A stretch of 64,000 nucleotides of DNA from Pedobacter soli (GTDB taxonomy: Bacteria; Bacteroidota; Bacteroidia; Sphingobacteriales; Sphingobacteriaceae), in assembly GCF_900101435.1 (NCBI RefSeq), contig NZ_FMZH01000009.1, positions 185,342 to 249,341 on the forward strand. Reading direction: 5' to 3'. Every line of letters starts with the position of its first letter. The first letter of the stretch is position 1. Positions 17,486 through 25,603 of the stretch are shown piece after piece. The notes under the pieces are model-generated. The model did no database searches. It was given only the letters and a program-made list of their open reading frames with translations, and had not been told where the DNA came from. Both the position numbers and the translations under genes were made by a program.

Positions 17486-17857
17486 TTAAAATTTGTTTAA
17501 ATTATTACCAATATATTTAATATAAGCATTTAGCTTTAAATGGATTGTTTGTAATTCTGTATAAAGTTCTGAATAGCAATCTTCAGAGATCAGATTCCTG
17601 TTTTTCGATTTTCTAAGAAATGACTTTACTTCTAAGAGAGAACCCCTGCTATAATAACAAAAATTTTTGTTCTCTTTAAAATGATAACGTCCGTAGCCTT
17701 CAGCAATATTTGCACTGATAGAATCAGCTGCTCGGCATATTTGTTTTCCTATGGTATCTTTTGCGAAATAATTCCATCCCATAACAATGTTCCAGATTTT
17801 ATCAGAGAATAATTCTGATAAATTATAAACTTCCAAATCCTCCAATCTATAATTCAT
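17486..17857 (-). CDS. Four-helix-bundle protein of the S23 / 23S-rRNA-intervening-sequence family
   Basis: A 123-residue helical protein. The family hallmark is visible: LEVYNLSELFSDKIW at the start, QICRAADSISANIAEGYGRYHFKENKNF in the middle, and RGSLLEVKSFLRKSKNRNLIS toward the end. Members are found in rRNA intervening sequences and as free genes in Bacteroidota; the Avd protein of diversity-generating retroelements belongs to the same fold and forms a pentamer that binds nucleic acid. No reverse transcriptase or variable repeat is seen here, so no retroelement is claimed. It sits between thyA and folA and is flanked by inverted repeats (17391-17422 and 17922-17953), which suggests insertion as a cassette. 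Function unknown. Confidence 0.88.
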   Translation of the reverse strand: MNYRLEDLEVYNLSELFSDKIWNIVMGWNYFAKDTIGKQICRAADSISANIAEGYGRYHFKENKNFCYYSRGSLLEVKSFLRKSKNRNLISEDCYSELYTELQTIHLKLNAYIKYIGNNLNKF

Positions 17858-17921
17858 TCTTTTCGATTTAAGTGAATTTATATCGGGATGATCTAAAAGT
17901 AGGGATATTCATTTCTGAATC

Positions 17922-17953
17922 CAAACAAATGGACTAATGACCAATGAACAAAT
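17922..17953. repeat. TTGGTCATT-type repeat after thyA (right flank of the S23 gene)
   Basis: GGACTAATGACCAATGAAC; the reverse complement of the left copy. It ends two bases before the thyA stop codon. Confidence 0.65.
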
Positions 17954-17954
17954 A

Positions 17955-18749
17955 TTATACAGCAACGATTCCTTTAATATGTGGATGCGCTTCGTAGTTC
18001 TCCAAAGTAAAATCTTCAAACTTAAAATCAAAGATGCTTTTAACATCAGGGTTGATTTTCATGGTTGGAAGCGGCTTAGGCTCGCGACTTAATTGCAGGT
18101 TGGCCTGTTCAATATGGTTATTATATAAATGTGCATCGCCCAGGGTGTGGATAAAATCGCCGGCTTGTAAACCGCAAACTTGTGCTACCATCATTGTTAA
18201 CAAGGCATAAGAGGCAATATTAAAAGGTACGCCAAGAAAGATATCGGCACTGCGCTGGTAAAGCTGACAGCTCAGTTTGCCATCGGCTACATAAAACTGA
18301 AAAAAGGCATGGCATGGCGGCAGGGCCATGTTTTCGATTTCAGCAACGTTCCAGGCCGAAACAATAATGCGGCGCGAATCTGGATTGTTTTTGATGGTGT
18401 TGATGATATTGGTAATCTGATCAATGTGTTGCCCGTCAGGAGTAGGCCAGCTTCTCCATTGCGAGCCATAAACCGGGCCCAGGTTGCCATCTTCATCCGC
18501 CCATTCATCCCAAATGCGTACGCCATTATCTTTCAGGTATTTAATATTGGTGTCCCCGGTTAAAAACCAGATCAGCTCATGGATAATAGATTTTAAATGC
18601 AGTTTCTTCGTTGTCACCATCGGGAAGCCCTCTTGCAGGTTAAAACGCATCTGGTAGCCAAAAACACTGATGGTTCCGGTTCCTGTACGGTCGTGCTTTT
18701 GCGCGCCGGTATCCAGCACATGCTGCATTAAATCTAAATATTGTTTCAT
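17955..18749 (-). CDS. thyA: Thymidylate synthase
   Basis: Methylates dUMP to dTMP with methylene-tetrahydrofolate, leaving dihydrofolate for FolA. The protein is 264 residues, the same length as the E. coli enzyme, and lines up with it without gaps. The folate-binding RTGTGTISVFGYQMRF, the IWDEWADEDGNLGPVYG stretch, the arginine pair DSRRIIVSAWN, the nucleophile cysteine C146 in ALPPCHAFFQF and the QRSADIFLGVPFNIASYALL stretch are all visible. First gene of the thyA-S23-folA run. A near-consensus -7 box (GATATTTG in the minus strand, 18767-18774) stands about 18 bases upstream. Confidence 0.97.
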   Translation of the reverse strand: MKQYLDLMQHVLDTGAQKHDRTGTGTISVFGYQMRFNLQEGFPMVTTKKLHLKSIIHELIWFLTGDTNIKYLKDNGVRIWDEWADEDGNLGPVYGSQWRSWPTPDGQHIDQITNIINTIKNNPDSRRIIVSAWNVAEIENMALPPCHAFFQFYVADGKLSCQLYQRSADIFLGVPFNIASYALLTMMVAQVCGLQAGDFIHTLGDAHLYNNHIEQANLQLSREPKPLPTMKINPDVKSIFDFKFEDFTLENYEAHPHIKGIVAV

Positions 18750-18879
18750 ACTGTTCTGATAATTTACAAATATCTAAAATTTATCAGGTGTTGTAAATCA
18801 TCGTACGGTCTATTTATTAACATTTACGGGTAATCCCGACTGAAGTCGGGAGCTATGTTCAAAACTCGCTACTTGTTTG

Positions 18880-18887
18880 TATGTTTG
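18880..18887 (+). promoter_or_regulatory. -7 box of ispE
   Basis: TATGTTTG, perfect TAnnTTTG. Transcription would start near 18894, so the upstream TTG and ATG in-frame starts (18877, 18892) are unlikely and the ATG at 18949 is preferred. The 18834-18851 hairpin TCCCGAC-tgaa-GTCGGGA lies just upstream. Confidence 0.5.
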
Positions 18888-18948
18888 CAAAATGAGCCAA
18901 TTGCTGGTTTTTGCATTACGGACTCAGGACTTAAGACTTACGACTGAA

Positions 18949-19752
18949 ATGCTAGCTTTTCCCAACGCAAAAATAAACCTTGGCTTAAACATTACCGAAA
19001 AACGGGCAGATGGTTACCATAACCTCGAAACGGTGTTTTACCCCATACAAATTAAAGATGCGGTAGAGATTACCGATGCTTCAGTAACTTCTTGTAAAAT
19101 TCATGGTATTGATATTCCAGGCGATGCAGACGATAATCTTTGCGTAAAAGCATACCATTTAATTGCAGCCGATTTTGAAATCCCCCCTCAACGGATTGAT
19201 TTGTTTAAAAATATTCCTGTAGGGGCCGGTTTAGGTGGTGGTTCGGCCGATTGTGCTTTTGTAATCAAATTAATTAACGATAAGTTTAGCCTTGGGCTTT
19301 CGGTTTCGCAAATGCAGGACTATGCGCGCAAGCTAGGGGCTGATTGCGCTTTTTTTATTGAAAATAAACCGGTATACGCTTTTAACAAGGGAGATGAGTT
19401 TGAAAAATGCGAAATCGATTTGTCAGCCTGGTATAAAGTTTTGGTAAAACCGCCTGTACATGTCAGCACGGCCGATGCTTATGCCCATGTAAAACCGCAA
19501 AAGCCTTTGCAATCATTAAAAGAAATCATACATTTGCCTCCAACAACATGGAAAAATAAGGTTATCAACGATTTCGAACCATCGGTATTCGCAAAGTATC
19601 CCCAAATTCATCAAATAAAAACCAGTTTATACGATGCAGGCGCAACATTCGCTTTAATGAGTGGTAGCGGCTCGTCGGTTTTTGCGATTTTCCCCGAAGC
19701 GGTTAAATTGCCCGGACTGGAGCAAGACAACTTGGTTTATTACAATATTTAA
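18949..19752 (+). CDS. ispE: 4-diphosphocytidyl-2-C-methyl-D-erythritol kinase
   Basis: GHMP kinase of the non-mevalonate isoprenoid pathway; phosphorylates CDP-ME with ATP. The frame extends back to 18877, but family members begin with FPNAKINLGL a few residues in, so the ATG at 18949 is chosen (267 residues). Motifs: PNAKINLGLNITEKRADGYH (substrate site), the GHMP glycine-rich loop PVGAGLGGGSADCAF, and the C-terminal LMSGSGSSVFAIF. The discarded N-terminal stretch is translated repeat sequence (ACTCAGGACTTAAGACTTAC). IspE is essential where MEP synthesis is the only route. OsmC follows after 72 bases. Confidence 0.95.
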   Translation: MLAFPNAKINLGLNITEKRADGYHNLETVFYPIQIKDAVEITDASVTSCKIHGIDIPGDADDNLCVKAYHLIAADFEIPPQRIDLFKNIPVGAGLGGGSADCAFVIKLINDKFSLGLSVSQMQDYARKLGADCAFFIENKPVYAFNKGDEFEKCEIDLSAWYKVLVKPPVHVSTADAYAHVKPQKPLQSLKEIIHLPPTTWKNKVINDFEPSVFAKYPQIHQIKTSLYDAGATFALMSGSGSSVFAIFPEAVKLPGLEQDNLVYYNI

Positions 19753-19824
19753 ATAAGGTAGAAGGTTTAAAGGTAGAGGGCTTAAGGTCTTGATACCTGA
19801 TACTTACTGCCTGGAGCTAACAAC

Positions 19825-20241
19825 ATGAACATCAATCTGATCCGCAAAAGCGGTAAATTTAATTTTGAAGCAGAAAACGAGAGCGGTTTTACTGTTGAAT
19901 TGGATGCAAAAGCTGCAATTGGCGGCGAGGGTAAAGGTTTTAGACCAATGGAAATGCTTTTAATTGGTTTAGGCGGTTGCAGTGGTATAGATATGGTAAA
20001 CGTACTGACGAAGCAAAAAGAACCCTTAAACGACATTAAAATTGCGATTAGCGCAACGCGTAAAGACGAAGAAATGCCCCCGATTTTTGATGTAATTGAT
20101 ATTAATTTCGAGCTTTTCGGTGATTTAAGCGAGGCTAAGGTACAAAGAGCCCTGCAAATGACTTTTGATAAATACTGCTCGGTATCGAATATTTTAGGCC
20201 GCTCGGCAACTATTAACTTTACTTATAAAATAAACAAATAG
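19825..20241 (+). CDS. OsmC family peroxiredoxin-like protein
   Basis: A 138-residue OsmC/Ohr-fold protein. The two conserved cysteines are C52 (LIGLGGCSGIDMV) and C118 (FDKYCSVSNIL), the usual pair that reduces organic hydroperoxides, and E35/R40 lie in the GGEGKGFRPMEMLL stretch. It belongs to the YhfA-like OsmC branch rather than to Ohr, judged by length and motif spacing. The substrate is unknown. The gap from ispE holds a short repeat (GGTAGAAGGTTTAAAGGTAG), and the gap to the next gene is filled by low-complexity repeats. Confidence 0.9.
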   Translation: MNINLIRKSGKFNFEAENESGFTVELDAKAAIGGEGKGFRPMEMLLIGLGGCSGIDMVNVLTKQKEPLNDIKIAISATRKDEEMPPIFDVIDINFELFGDLSEAKVQRALQMTFDKYCSVSNILGRSATINFTYKINK

Positions 20242-20261
20242 AAAGGTAGAAGTTTGATTGT

Positions 20262-20445
20262 ATCAGGTATTTAGTATTTAGTATTTAGTATCAAGTATCT
20301 AGTATTAAGATGGGCTTTAAGAGGTTTTCTTGATACTAAATACTCAAGCATGATATGGGAAAACCAAATCTTGATACTTGCTACTCATAACTTGCTACTG
20401 ATTACTCAAAACTTGCTACTTGTTACTCATAACTTGATACTTAAA
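20262..20445. repeat. Low-complexity word repeats before the trans-sulfuration gene
   Basis: GTATTTAGTATTTAGTATCA and then ACTTGCTACTCATAACTTGC repeated with small changes up to the start codon. The halves are roughly inverted (AGTATCAAG against CTTGATACT). No gene is seen. Confidence 0.7.
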
Positions 20446-20447
20446 AA

Positions 20448-21614
20448 ATGAAATCCGAAAATTTTGAAACCATAGCTATACGCACTCAAACCGAAAGAAG
20501 TTTACATAAAGAGCACTCAGCGCCAATTTACCTTACTTCGAGCTACAAGTTTGATGATGCGGAAGAGATGCGTGCTTTATTTGCCAACGAAAAGGAAGGG
20601 AATGTGTACAGCCGTTATTCAAATCCAAATACCTCAGAGTTTATCGAAAAAATGTGCCTTTTAGAAGGTGCCGAAGATGGTTTTGCCACTGCAACAGGTA
20701 TGGCGGCTATTTTTACTACTTTCGGGGCTTTCTTAAAAAGTGGCGATCATATTGTATCCAGCCGTTCGGTTTTTGGTTCTACACACCAGTTGTTAACCAA
20801 TGTGTTTTCGAACTGGGGAGTAACTTTTGACTATGCCGACCTGGATAAACCGCAAGAGTGGGAAGCGTTGATTAAGCCCAACACCAAAATGATTTTCGTA
20901 GAAACCCCATCTAATCCGGGTATCGATATTATTGATCTTGAATTTTTAGGCGACCTGGCTAAAAAACATAATACTTTACTGGTAGTTGATAACTGTTTTG
21001 CTACGCCTTACCTGCAACAACCTATTCAGTTTGGGGCACATATTTCTATTCACTCGGCTACTAAATATATCGATGGACAGGGGCGTGTACTCGGTGGTAT
21101 TATTTTGGGTAGCAAAGCGCTGATTGCTGAAGTGGTTGGTTTTGCACGCCACAGTGGTCCGGCTTTATCGCCTTTCAGTGCATGGGTTTTATCTAAAAGT
21201 TTAGAAACTTTGGCTATCCGTATGGATCGCCATTGCGAAAATGCCTTGAAAGTAGCCGAATACCTGGAAAAACACCCTAAAATTAAACTGGTAAAATATC
21301 CTTTTTTACCATCGCACCCGCAGTATGCAATTGCCAAAAAGCAAATGAAACAAGGTGGTGGTATTGTAACCATCGTGGTTGATGGTGGTATTGAGGCTGC
21401 CCGTAAATTTATGGATGGTTTGAAAATGTTTTCTATCTCAGCCAATCTGGCCGATACACGTTCCATTGCCACACATCCGGCAACCAGTACGCACAGTAAA
21501 CTTACAGAAGCGCAACGAAACGAAGTGGGTATTGAGCAGGGATCTATCCGCTTGTCAATCGGTTTAGAACATATTAATGATATTTTAGCCGATATTGAGC
21601 AGGCTTTGGCTTAA
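20448..21614 (+). CDS. metZ: Trans-sulfuration PLP enzyme, probably O-succinylhomoserine sulfhydrylase
   Basis: A 388-residue Cys/Met-metabolism PLP enzyme. The PLP lysine is K206 in SIHSATKYIDGQGRVLGG; the substrate and PLP contacts RYSNPNTSEFIEKM and TGMAAIFTTF are present, as is DTRSIATHPATSTHSKLT near the C-terminus. The GQGRVLGG phrase after the lysine is typical of the MetZ branch (direct sulfhydrylation of O-succinyl- or O-acetylhomoserine to homocysteine). Cystathionine gamma-synthase or lyase is the main alternative and cannot be fully excluded. A strong terminator follows, and the long repeat-filled leader precedes it. No riboswitch shape was recognised. Confidence 0.88.
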   Translation: MKSENFETIAIRTQTERSLHKEHSAPIYLTSSYKFDDAEEMRALFANEKEGNVYSRYSNPNTSEFIEKMCLLEGAEDGFATATGMAAIFTTFGAFLKSGDHIVSSRSVFGSTHQLLTNVFSNWGVTFDYADLDKPQEWEALIKPNTKMIFVETPSNPGIDIIDLEFLGDLAKKHNTLLVVDNCFATPYLQQPIQFGAHISIHSATKYIDGQGRVLGGIILGSKALIAEVVGFARHSGPALSPFSAWVLSKSLETLAIRMDRHCENALKVAEYLEKHPKIKLVKYPFLPSHPQYAIAKKQMKQGGGIVTIVVDGGIEAARKFMDGLKMFSISANLADTRSIATHPATSTHSKLTEAQRNEVGIEQGSIRLSIGLEHINDILADIEQALA

Positions 21615-21637
21615 TTTCTAGTCGAAAATAAAATAAC

Positions 21638-21670
21638 AAAAAGGGAGATGCTAAAAACATCTCCCTTTTT
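21638..21670 (+). terminator. Terminator of the metZ-like gene
   Basis: AAAAAGGGAGATG and CATCTCCCTTTTT pair perfectly over a 7-base loop. Confidence 0.9.
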
Positions 21671-21674
21671 GTGT

Positions 21675-21735
21675 TGTCAGGTTGAGCTTGTCGAAACGCT
21701 ACCTAAAACATTTCAGAAACCATTCGACAAGCTTT
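21675..21735. repeat. TGTCGAA-type inverted repeat
   Basis: TGTCAGGTTGAGCTTGTCGAA on the left and TTCGACAAGCTTTAA on the right; partly inverted. Related to 46461-46528 and 11426-11450. Confidence 0.7.
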
Positions 21736-21759
21736 AATGCCATGATCTAATAGATAGGT

Positions 21760-21875
21760 CGTCAGCGCGAGGAGGAACGACAAAGCAATCTTTTGTGCTA
21801 GCGATCCTTACTAGAAAGATTGCCTGCCTGCTGCAGGCAGGCTTCGTCGGCTGAAAAAGCCTTCTCGCAATGACG
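21760..21875. repeat. CGTCA-GCGAG palindromic element, complete copy (116 bp)
   Basis: Starts CGTCAGCGCGAGGAGG and ends CCTTCTCGCAATGACG, with an internal AGCAATCTTTT...AAAGATTGC pair and a CTGCAGGCAGGC-type core. The right half recurs at 42261-42300. Confidence 0.8.
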
Positions 21876-21891
21876 CTTGAAGGAGATTCTG

Positions 21892-23142
21892 CTATTCGTA
21901 TTTCGAGAAATCTACCGCAAATATGCAACGGTTAACCTGGCTACCATTCTTAGCCCCGACATTGGGTTCAAACTCTGTTAAACTCCATAGATAACCGTAT
22001 TGTGCTTCAAAATATAACGATTCAGCACCATAAGGCCATCTGTACCGCACAGTGTTGGTGTCTCCATCCGTATATCTGGCTAAACGGGCTGTGGATCCGT
22101 ACGATTCGCTTGGCGACCCCGTGCATGAAAGCCAGGTTCTGTTGCCTTTTCTAAAAACGCCCTGTATGCCATGTGCGTGATCGGAAGTGAATAAACTGTT
22201 TTTAGGGATTACCGTTTGAATGCCCGAGTTTTGCAATTCGCCTGCTGTGTTAATCGGAAAACCGAAAATTTTGGGCACAATAGATGCATCTGCGCTGCCG
22301 GCATAGTATTGGCCTGTCCATAACTGATTGTTTTCGTAATTTACCTGTACGGTAGAAAATGGATCGGCATCGTTGATTTTATAATAACCTACCTGTGGCA
22401 GGATGTAACGGTAATTAAAAGCATAAAGATTGCCGCTGGCATCTTTACCACATTTGGTTTCGGTACCCGTTCCGCTGGTTACTTCAATAATTTTATCCAA
22501 ATCAAATACCCTTAATCCAAGGCTTGTACTGCTTAAATAAATTTTTCCGTTAAAATAGGCTATTCCACCAGCATGTACATTTAAAGGAGCGTAAGTGCCA
22601 TATTGGGTATAATCTAAAGTGCCGGTAGGCAGGGTAGGTTGTACCAATAAAATGTGCCGGTAGGTTAAATAGGTACTCGAACTTGGGCTGATGTCGATCA
22701 GGGTTATTCTAGATCCTTTACTTTCTGCAGCATCTTTGGCATACCAGCTTACCAGTAAATAACGCACGCCATTTCTGGAGAAACCGGCAATTCCCTGCGG
22801 GCGCCAGATCGATGTAGTTTCATCATCTTCATTCCATCTGATTCCACGTACCCTGTTTTCTTCCGGAACGTTAAATCCGTATACCTCGGTGTAGGCACTG
22901 CCGCCAATGGCCACGCGGTTTTTATCAACCTGCGTTGGGTTTAAAAAAGTAAATCCGGTGTTAATGTAAGTCGAAGTGTTGGTGTAAGCATTAACGCTTG
23001 CTGCAGCGCTGGCTGCTGTAGCCATGAGGCTGTTTTTCTTTTGACTGGTGGTACTTGCTTGTTCTTCAGTTAGGTTGTTCTTTTGGCAGGCAATTGCAAA
23101 CAGGCAGGAGGCCAATAGTAACCGGAGGATGTTTCTTTTCAT
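21892..23142 (-). CDS. Exported lipoprotein of unknown function, beta-propeller-like
   Basis: Not recognised as a named family. The 416 residues start with a lipoprotein signal (LLASCLFAIACQ, cysteine near residue 19) and a Ser/Ala/Thr-rich linker (about 25-60). The body has repeated tripartite stretches (GIAGFSRNGVRYLLVSWY, GIAYFNGKIYLSSTSLGLRVFDL, HGIQGVFRKGNRTWLSC, SLYFEAQYGYLWSLTEFE), which look like blades of a propeller, as in secreted Bacteroidota lipoproteins. It is divergent from the GH20 gene, with 165 bases between them, so a shared role in glycan use is possible but not shown. It may sit in the outer membrane, since the residues after the cysteine (QKNN) lack an inner-membrane Asp signal. 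Confidence 0.6.
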   Translation of the reverse strand: MKRNILRLLLASCLFAIACQKNNLTEEQASTTSQKKNSLMATAASAAASVNAYTNTSTYINTGFTFLNPTQVDKNRVAIGGSAYTEVYGFNVPEENRVRGIRWNEDDETTSIWRPQGIAGFSRNGVRYLLVSWYAKDAAESKGSRITLIDISPSSSTYLTYRHILLVQPTLPTGTLDYTQYGTYAPLNVHAGGIAYFNGKIYLSSTSLGLRVFDLDKIIEVTSGTGTETKCGKDASGNLYAFNYRYILPQVGYYKINDADPFSTVQVNYENNQLWTGQYYAGSADASIVPKIFGFPINTAGELQNSGIQTVIPKNSLFTSDHAHGIQGVFRKGNRTWLSCTGSPSESYGSTARLARYTDGDTNTVRYRWPYGAESLYFEAQYGYLWSLTEFEPNVGAKNGSQVNRCIFAVDFSKYE

Positions 23143-23276
23143 GATTTTTTTTAAGTTTTAATAGGTGGTTTGGGTTGAAAGCTAGATAAGTAAAACTTGA
23201 ACAAGTTAGCTGGTGTATATAAACTTAAAAATCAAGCGATGTTAAGGATTGGTTAAGCTATTTTCGCTGAAAAAAC

Positions 23277-23284
23277 TATATTTG
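23277..23284 (+). promoter_or_regulatory. -7 box of the GH20 gene
   Basis: TATATTTG, perfect TAnnTTTG, 23 bases before the ATG at 23308. Confidence 0.55.
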
Positions 23285-23307
23285 GTCAATCATCAAATGT
23301 TACCTCA

Positions 23308-24912
23308 ATGAGCATAAAAAAAATCAACGCATTATTGGGTTTAGCCCTTTTTTTAATAACTAAACCTGGTTTTACACAGGAGCTTAGCATACTTCCGCAA
23401 CCCGAATCTGTTAAAATCCTGCAAGGCAAATTTGTTTTCTCAGGAAATACAGTCATCGTTGATCACAAGGATAGTGTTTTTGCGATTGCGGTTAAGGAGC
23501 TAAAGCTGTTGAAGAAAAACAGGACTGCCGGGTTAAGCAATCAGCTGGTGTTTACCAGAGATGCCAGCTTAAAGCCTGAAGCTTATCGCTTAAAAATATC
23601 GCCTAAACAAATCACCATTGCCGTTAATGATAAACTAGGCGCTTTTTGGGCTGTGCAAACGCTTAAGCAACTGGCTGGTACAAATGCCTTTAAAACCAAA
23701 AATACCTGGGCTTTGCCTGCACTCGAAATTAACGATCAGCCTAAATTTTCATGGCGGGGTGTTCATTTAGATGTTTCGCGCCACTTTTTTGATATCGCTT
23801 ATTTGCATCGTTTTATAGACCGGCTTTCGTTTTATAAGTTCAATAAATTCCATTGGCACCTAACCGATGATCAGGGTTGGCGTATCGAAATCAAAAAATA
23901 CCCCGAGCTTACTAAAGTTGGCGCATGGCGGAAATTAAATAACCAGGATTCTGCCTGTTTAAAACTAGCCGAAACCAATCCAGATTATAAACTGCCCGAA
24001 AAACACTTCAAGGTAATTAACGGCGAAAAAATGTACGGTGGTTTCTATACCCAGCAGGAAATCCGCGAGCTGGTAGCTTATGCAGGCGCTAAGGGGATCG
24101 AAATTATTCCCGAAATTGATATGCCCGGTCACATGCAGGCGGCTACCAGGCAGTTTCCGTGGTTGACTTCTACCGGCTCGGTGCAAAAAGAAAAAAACTT
24201 TACCGATCCCATTTGTCCATGCAAGGAAACCACTTTTGAGTTTGCTGAAAACATTTTTAAAGAAGTTGCGCAGCTGTTTCCATCAAAATATATTCATTTA
24301 GGGGCAGATGAAGTTGAAAAAAGCGGCTGGAAGAATATTCCGGAGTGCGAGGCTTTAATGAAGCGCGAAAACCTGAAAAGTATTGATGAGGTACAGAGCT
24401 ATTTCGTTAAGCGGATGGAAAAATATTTCAATAGCATGGGTAAAAAATTAATTGGCTGGGATGAAATTTTAGATGGTGGCGTTTCCCCAACCGCTACCTT
24501 GATGTATTGGCGCACCTGGGTGCCAACTGCACCTAAACATGCAGCTGAAAAAGGGAATTACATCATCATGACCCCTGGCGAATTTTGCTATTTTGATGCA
24601 CAGCAGGATGCGCATTCGCTGCAAAAGGTTTATGGATTTAATCCAAGAGGGTTTAATCTGAATGAGCAAGAGCAGCAATATGTGTTAGGCGGTCAGGCAA
24701 ATCTCTGGACGGAGTACATTCCATCTGAACAAAGATTAGAATACATGCTTTTTCCACGTTTGCTGGCTATGTCAGACGTTTTATGGGGACATCAGCAAAA
24801 TTTCGAAACCTTTAGCCGTAAAATGGATCAGCAGTTTGCAGTTTTAGATGCGATGCATATCAATTACCGTTTTACTGATCTCAAAGGCTTCGCCGAAAAT
24901 AATGTTTTTTGA
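23308..24912 (+). CDS. Beta-N-acetylhexosaminidase (GH20), upstream part of a frameshifted gene
   Basis: Secreted GH20 enzyme removing terminal N-acetylglucosamine or N-acetylgalactosamine from chitin fragments, glycans or peptidoglycan. A signal peptide (residues 1-23) and an N-terminal GH20b domain are followed by the catalytic barrel: WRGVHLDVSRHFFD, KFHWHLTDDQGWRIEIKKYPELT, EIIPEIDMPGHMQAA, and the catalytic pair D334-E335 in IHLGADEVEKSGW. WRTWVP and QANLWTEYI complete the active site. The catalytic domain looks intact. The frame ends at a TGA immediately after a run of six T (24905-24910), and the C-terminal domains continue in the -1 frame (next entry). One extra T would join them into one 750-residue protein, the usual length for this subgroup. 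Confidence 0.9.
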   Translation: MSIKKINALLGLALFLITKPGFTQELSILPQPESVKILQGKFVFSGNTVIVDHKDSVFAIAVKELKLLKKNRTAGLSNQLVFTRDASLKPEAYRLKISPKQITIAVNDKLGAFWAVQTLKQLAGTNAFKTKNTWALPALEINDQPKFSWRGVHLDVSRHFFDIAYLHRFIDRLSFYKFNKFHWHLTDDQGWRIEIKKYPELTKVGAWRKLNNQDSACLKLAETNPDYKLPEKHFKVINGEKMYGGFYTQQEIRELVAYAGAKGIEIIPEIDMPGHMQAATRQFPWLTSTGSVQKEKNFTDPICPCKETTFEFAENIFKEVAQLFPSKYIHLGADEVEKSGWKNIPECEALMKRENLKSIDEVQSYFVKRMEKYFNSMGKKLIGWDEILDGGVSPTATLMYWRTWVPTAPKHAAEKGNYIIMTPGEFCYFDAQQDAHSLQKVYGFNPRGFNLNEQEQQYVLGGQANLWTEYIPSEQRLEYMLFPRLLAMSDVLWGHQQNFETFSRKMDQQFAVLDAMHINYRFTDLKGFAENNVF

Positions 24913-25559
24913 AATCGACAAACCTGAATATCGAAGCGCCAAAAAATGCTGTTGTGCATTATACTACCGATGGAAGTACACCCAAAATCAGCTCAGCTAA
25001 ATACACCAAACCAATCTACATTGATAAAACCCAAACCGTAAAAGCAGCTATATTTGGCGCTAATGGCAGGATGGGCGACGTTTTTACCGCCAATTATGTG
25101 CAAACGGATTATGTTGATGCGGTATCTCTTAAAAATCCAAAACCCGGCTTAAGTTTCAGCTATTATCCTAAATTTTATAAAGTGGTAAACTTAATTTCGG
25201 AGGCCGATAAAACCAAAACAGCAACCACTGCAGCGATCGAAATCCCGGTTGAAGATAAAGCAGGGAGTTTTGCTACCCGCCATAAGGGTTATTTTTATGC
25301 TGCAGAAGATGGTATTTATTCATTTTTTCTCCGTTCGGATGATGGCAGTGTACTGAAAATACAAAACAAAACCCTGGTTGATAATGACGGAATGCACTTT
25401 GCAATCGAAAAATCAGCTCAAATTGCACTTAAAAAAGGTTATCATCCATTCGAATTGTTGTTTTTAGAAGGTGGGGGCGGTTATACCCTGCAACTGGAGT
25501 ACAGTGTAGGTTCAGCTAAACGCAAAGCCGTGTCTGCAGCCGATTTCGTTGTAGAATAA
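24909..25559 (+). CDS. GH20 C-terminal chitobiase and PA14-like domains, frame -1 to the preceding ORF
   Basis: The 216 residues after the T run continue the preceding gene. The first 55 are a chitobiase/beta-hexosaminidase C-terminal domain (VVHYTTDGSTPKISSAKYTK), and residues about 75-216 are PA14-like (FATRHKGYFYAAEDGIYSFFLRSDDGSVLKI, GYHPFELLFLEGGGGYTLQLEY), a carbohydrate-binding fold. An independent start is unlikely: the first in-frame start-like codon is TTG at 24909, with no promoter or leader, and an ORF with only these two domains is odd. Either the T6 tract lost a base in this strain, the read has a homopolymer error, or slippage on the tract makes both a short and a long protein. 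The frame is otherwise clean, with no further stops. Confidence 0.8.
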   Translation: MKSTNLNIEAPKNAVVHYTTDGSTPKISSAKYTKPIYIDKTQTVKAAIFGANGRMGDVFTANYVQTDYVDAVSLKNPKPGLSFSYYPKFYKVVNLISEADKTKTATTAAIEIPVEDKAGSFATRHKGYFYAAEDGIYSFFLRSDDGSVLKIQNKTLVDNDGMHFAIEKSAQIALKKGYHPFELLFLEGGGGYTLQLEYSVGSAKRKAVSAADFVVE

Positions 25560-25603
25560 AGGTGTTTTACGCATAAATGCTAAATTTCTAAAAAAAAATA
25601 GCC

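Noticed and set aside
17486..17857. Diversity-generating retroelement around the S23 gene
   Set aside because: No reverse transcriptase or template/variable repeat pair was seen within the window on either side.
24905..24912. Programmed -1 frameshift signal in the GH20 gene
   Set aside because: The tract does not form a canonical X XXY YYZ slippery heptamer in the reading phase, and no stimulatory hairpin was seen. Slippage or sequencing error remains possible and is given as a finding.
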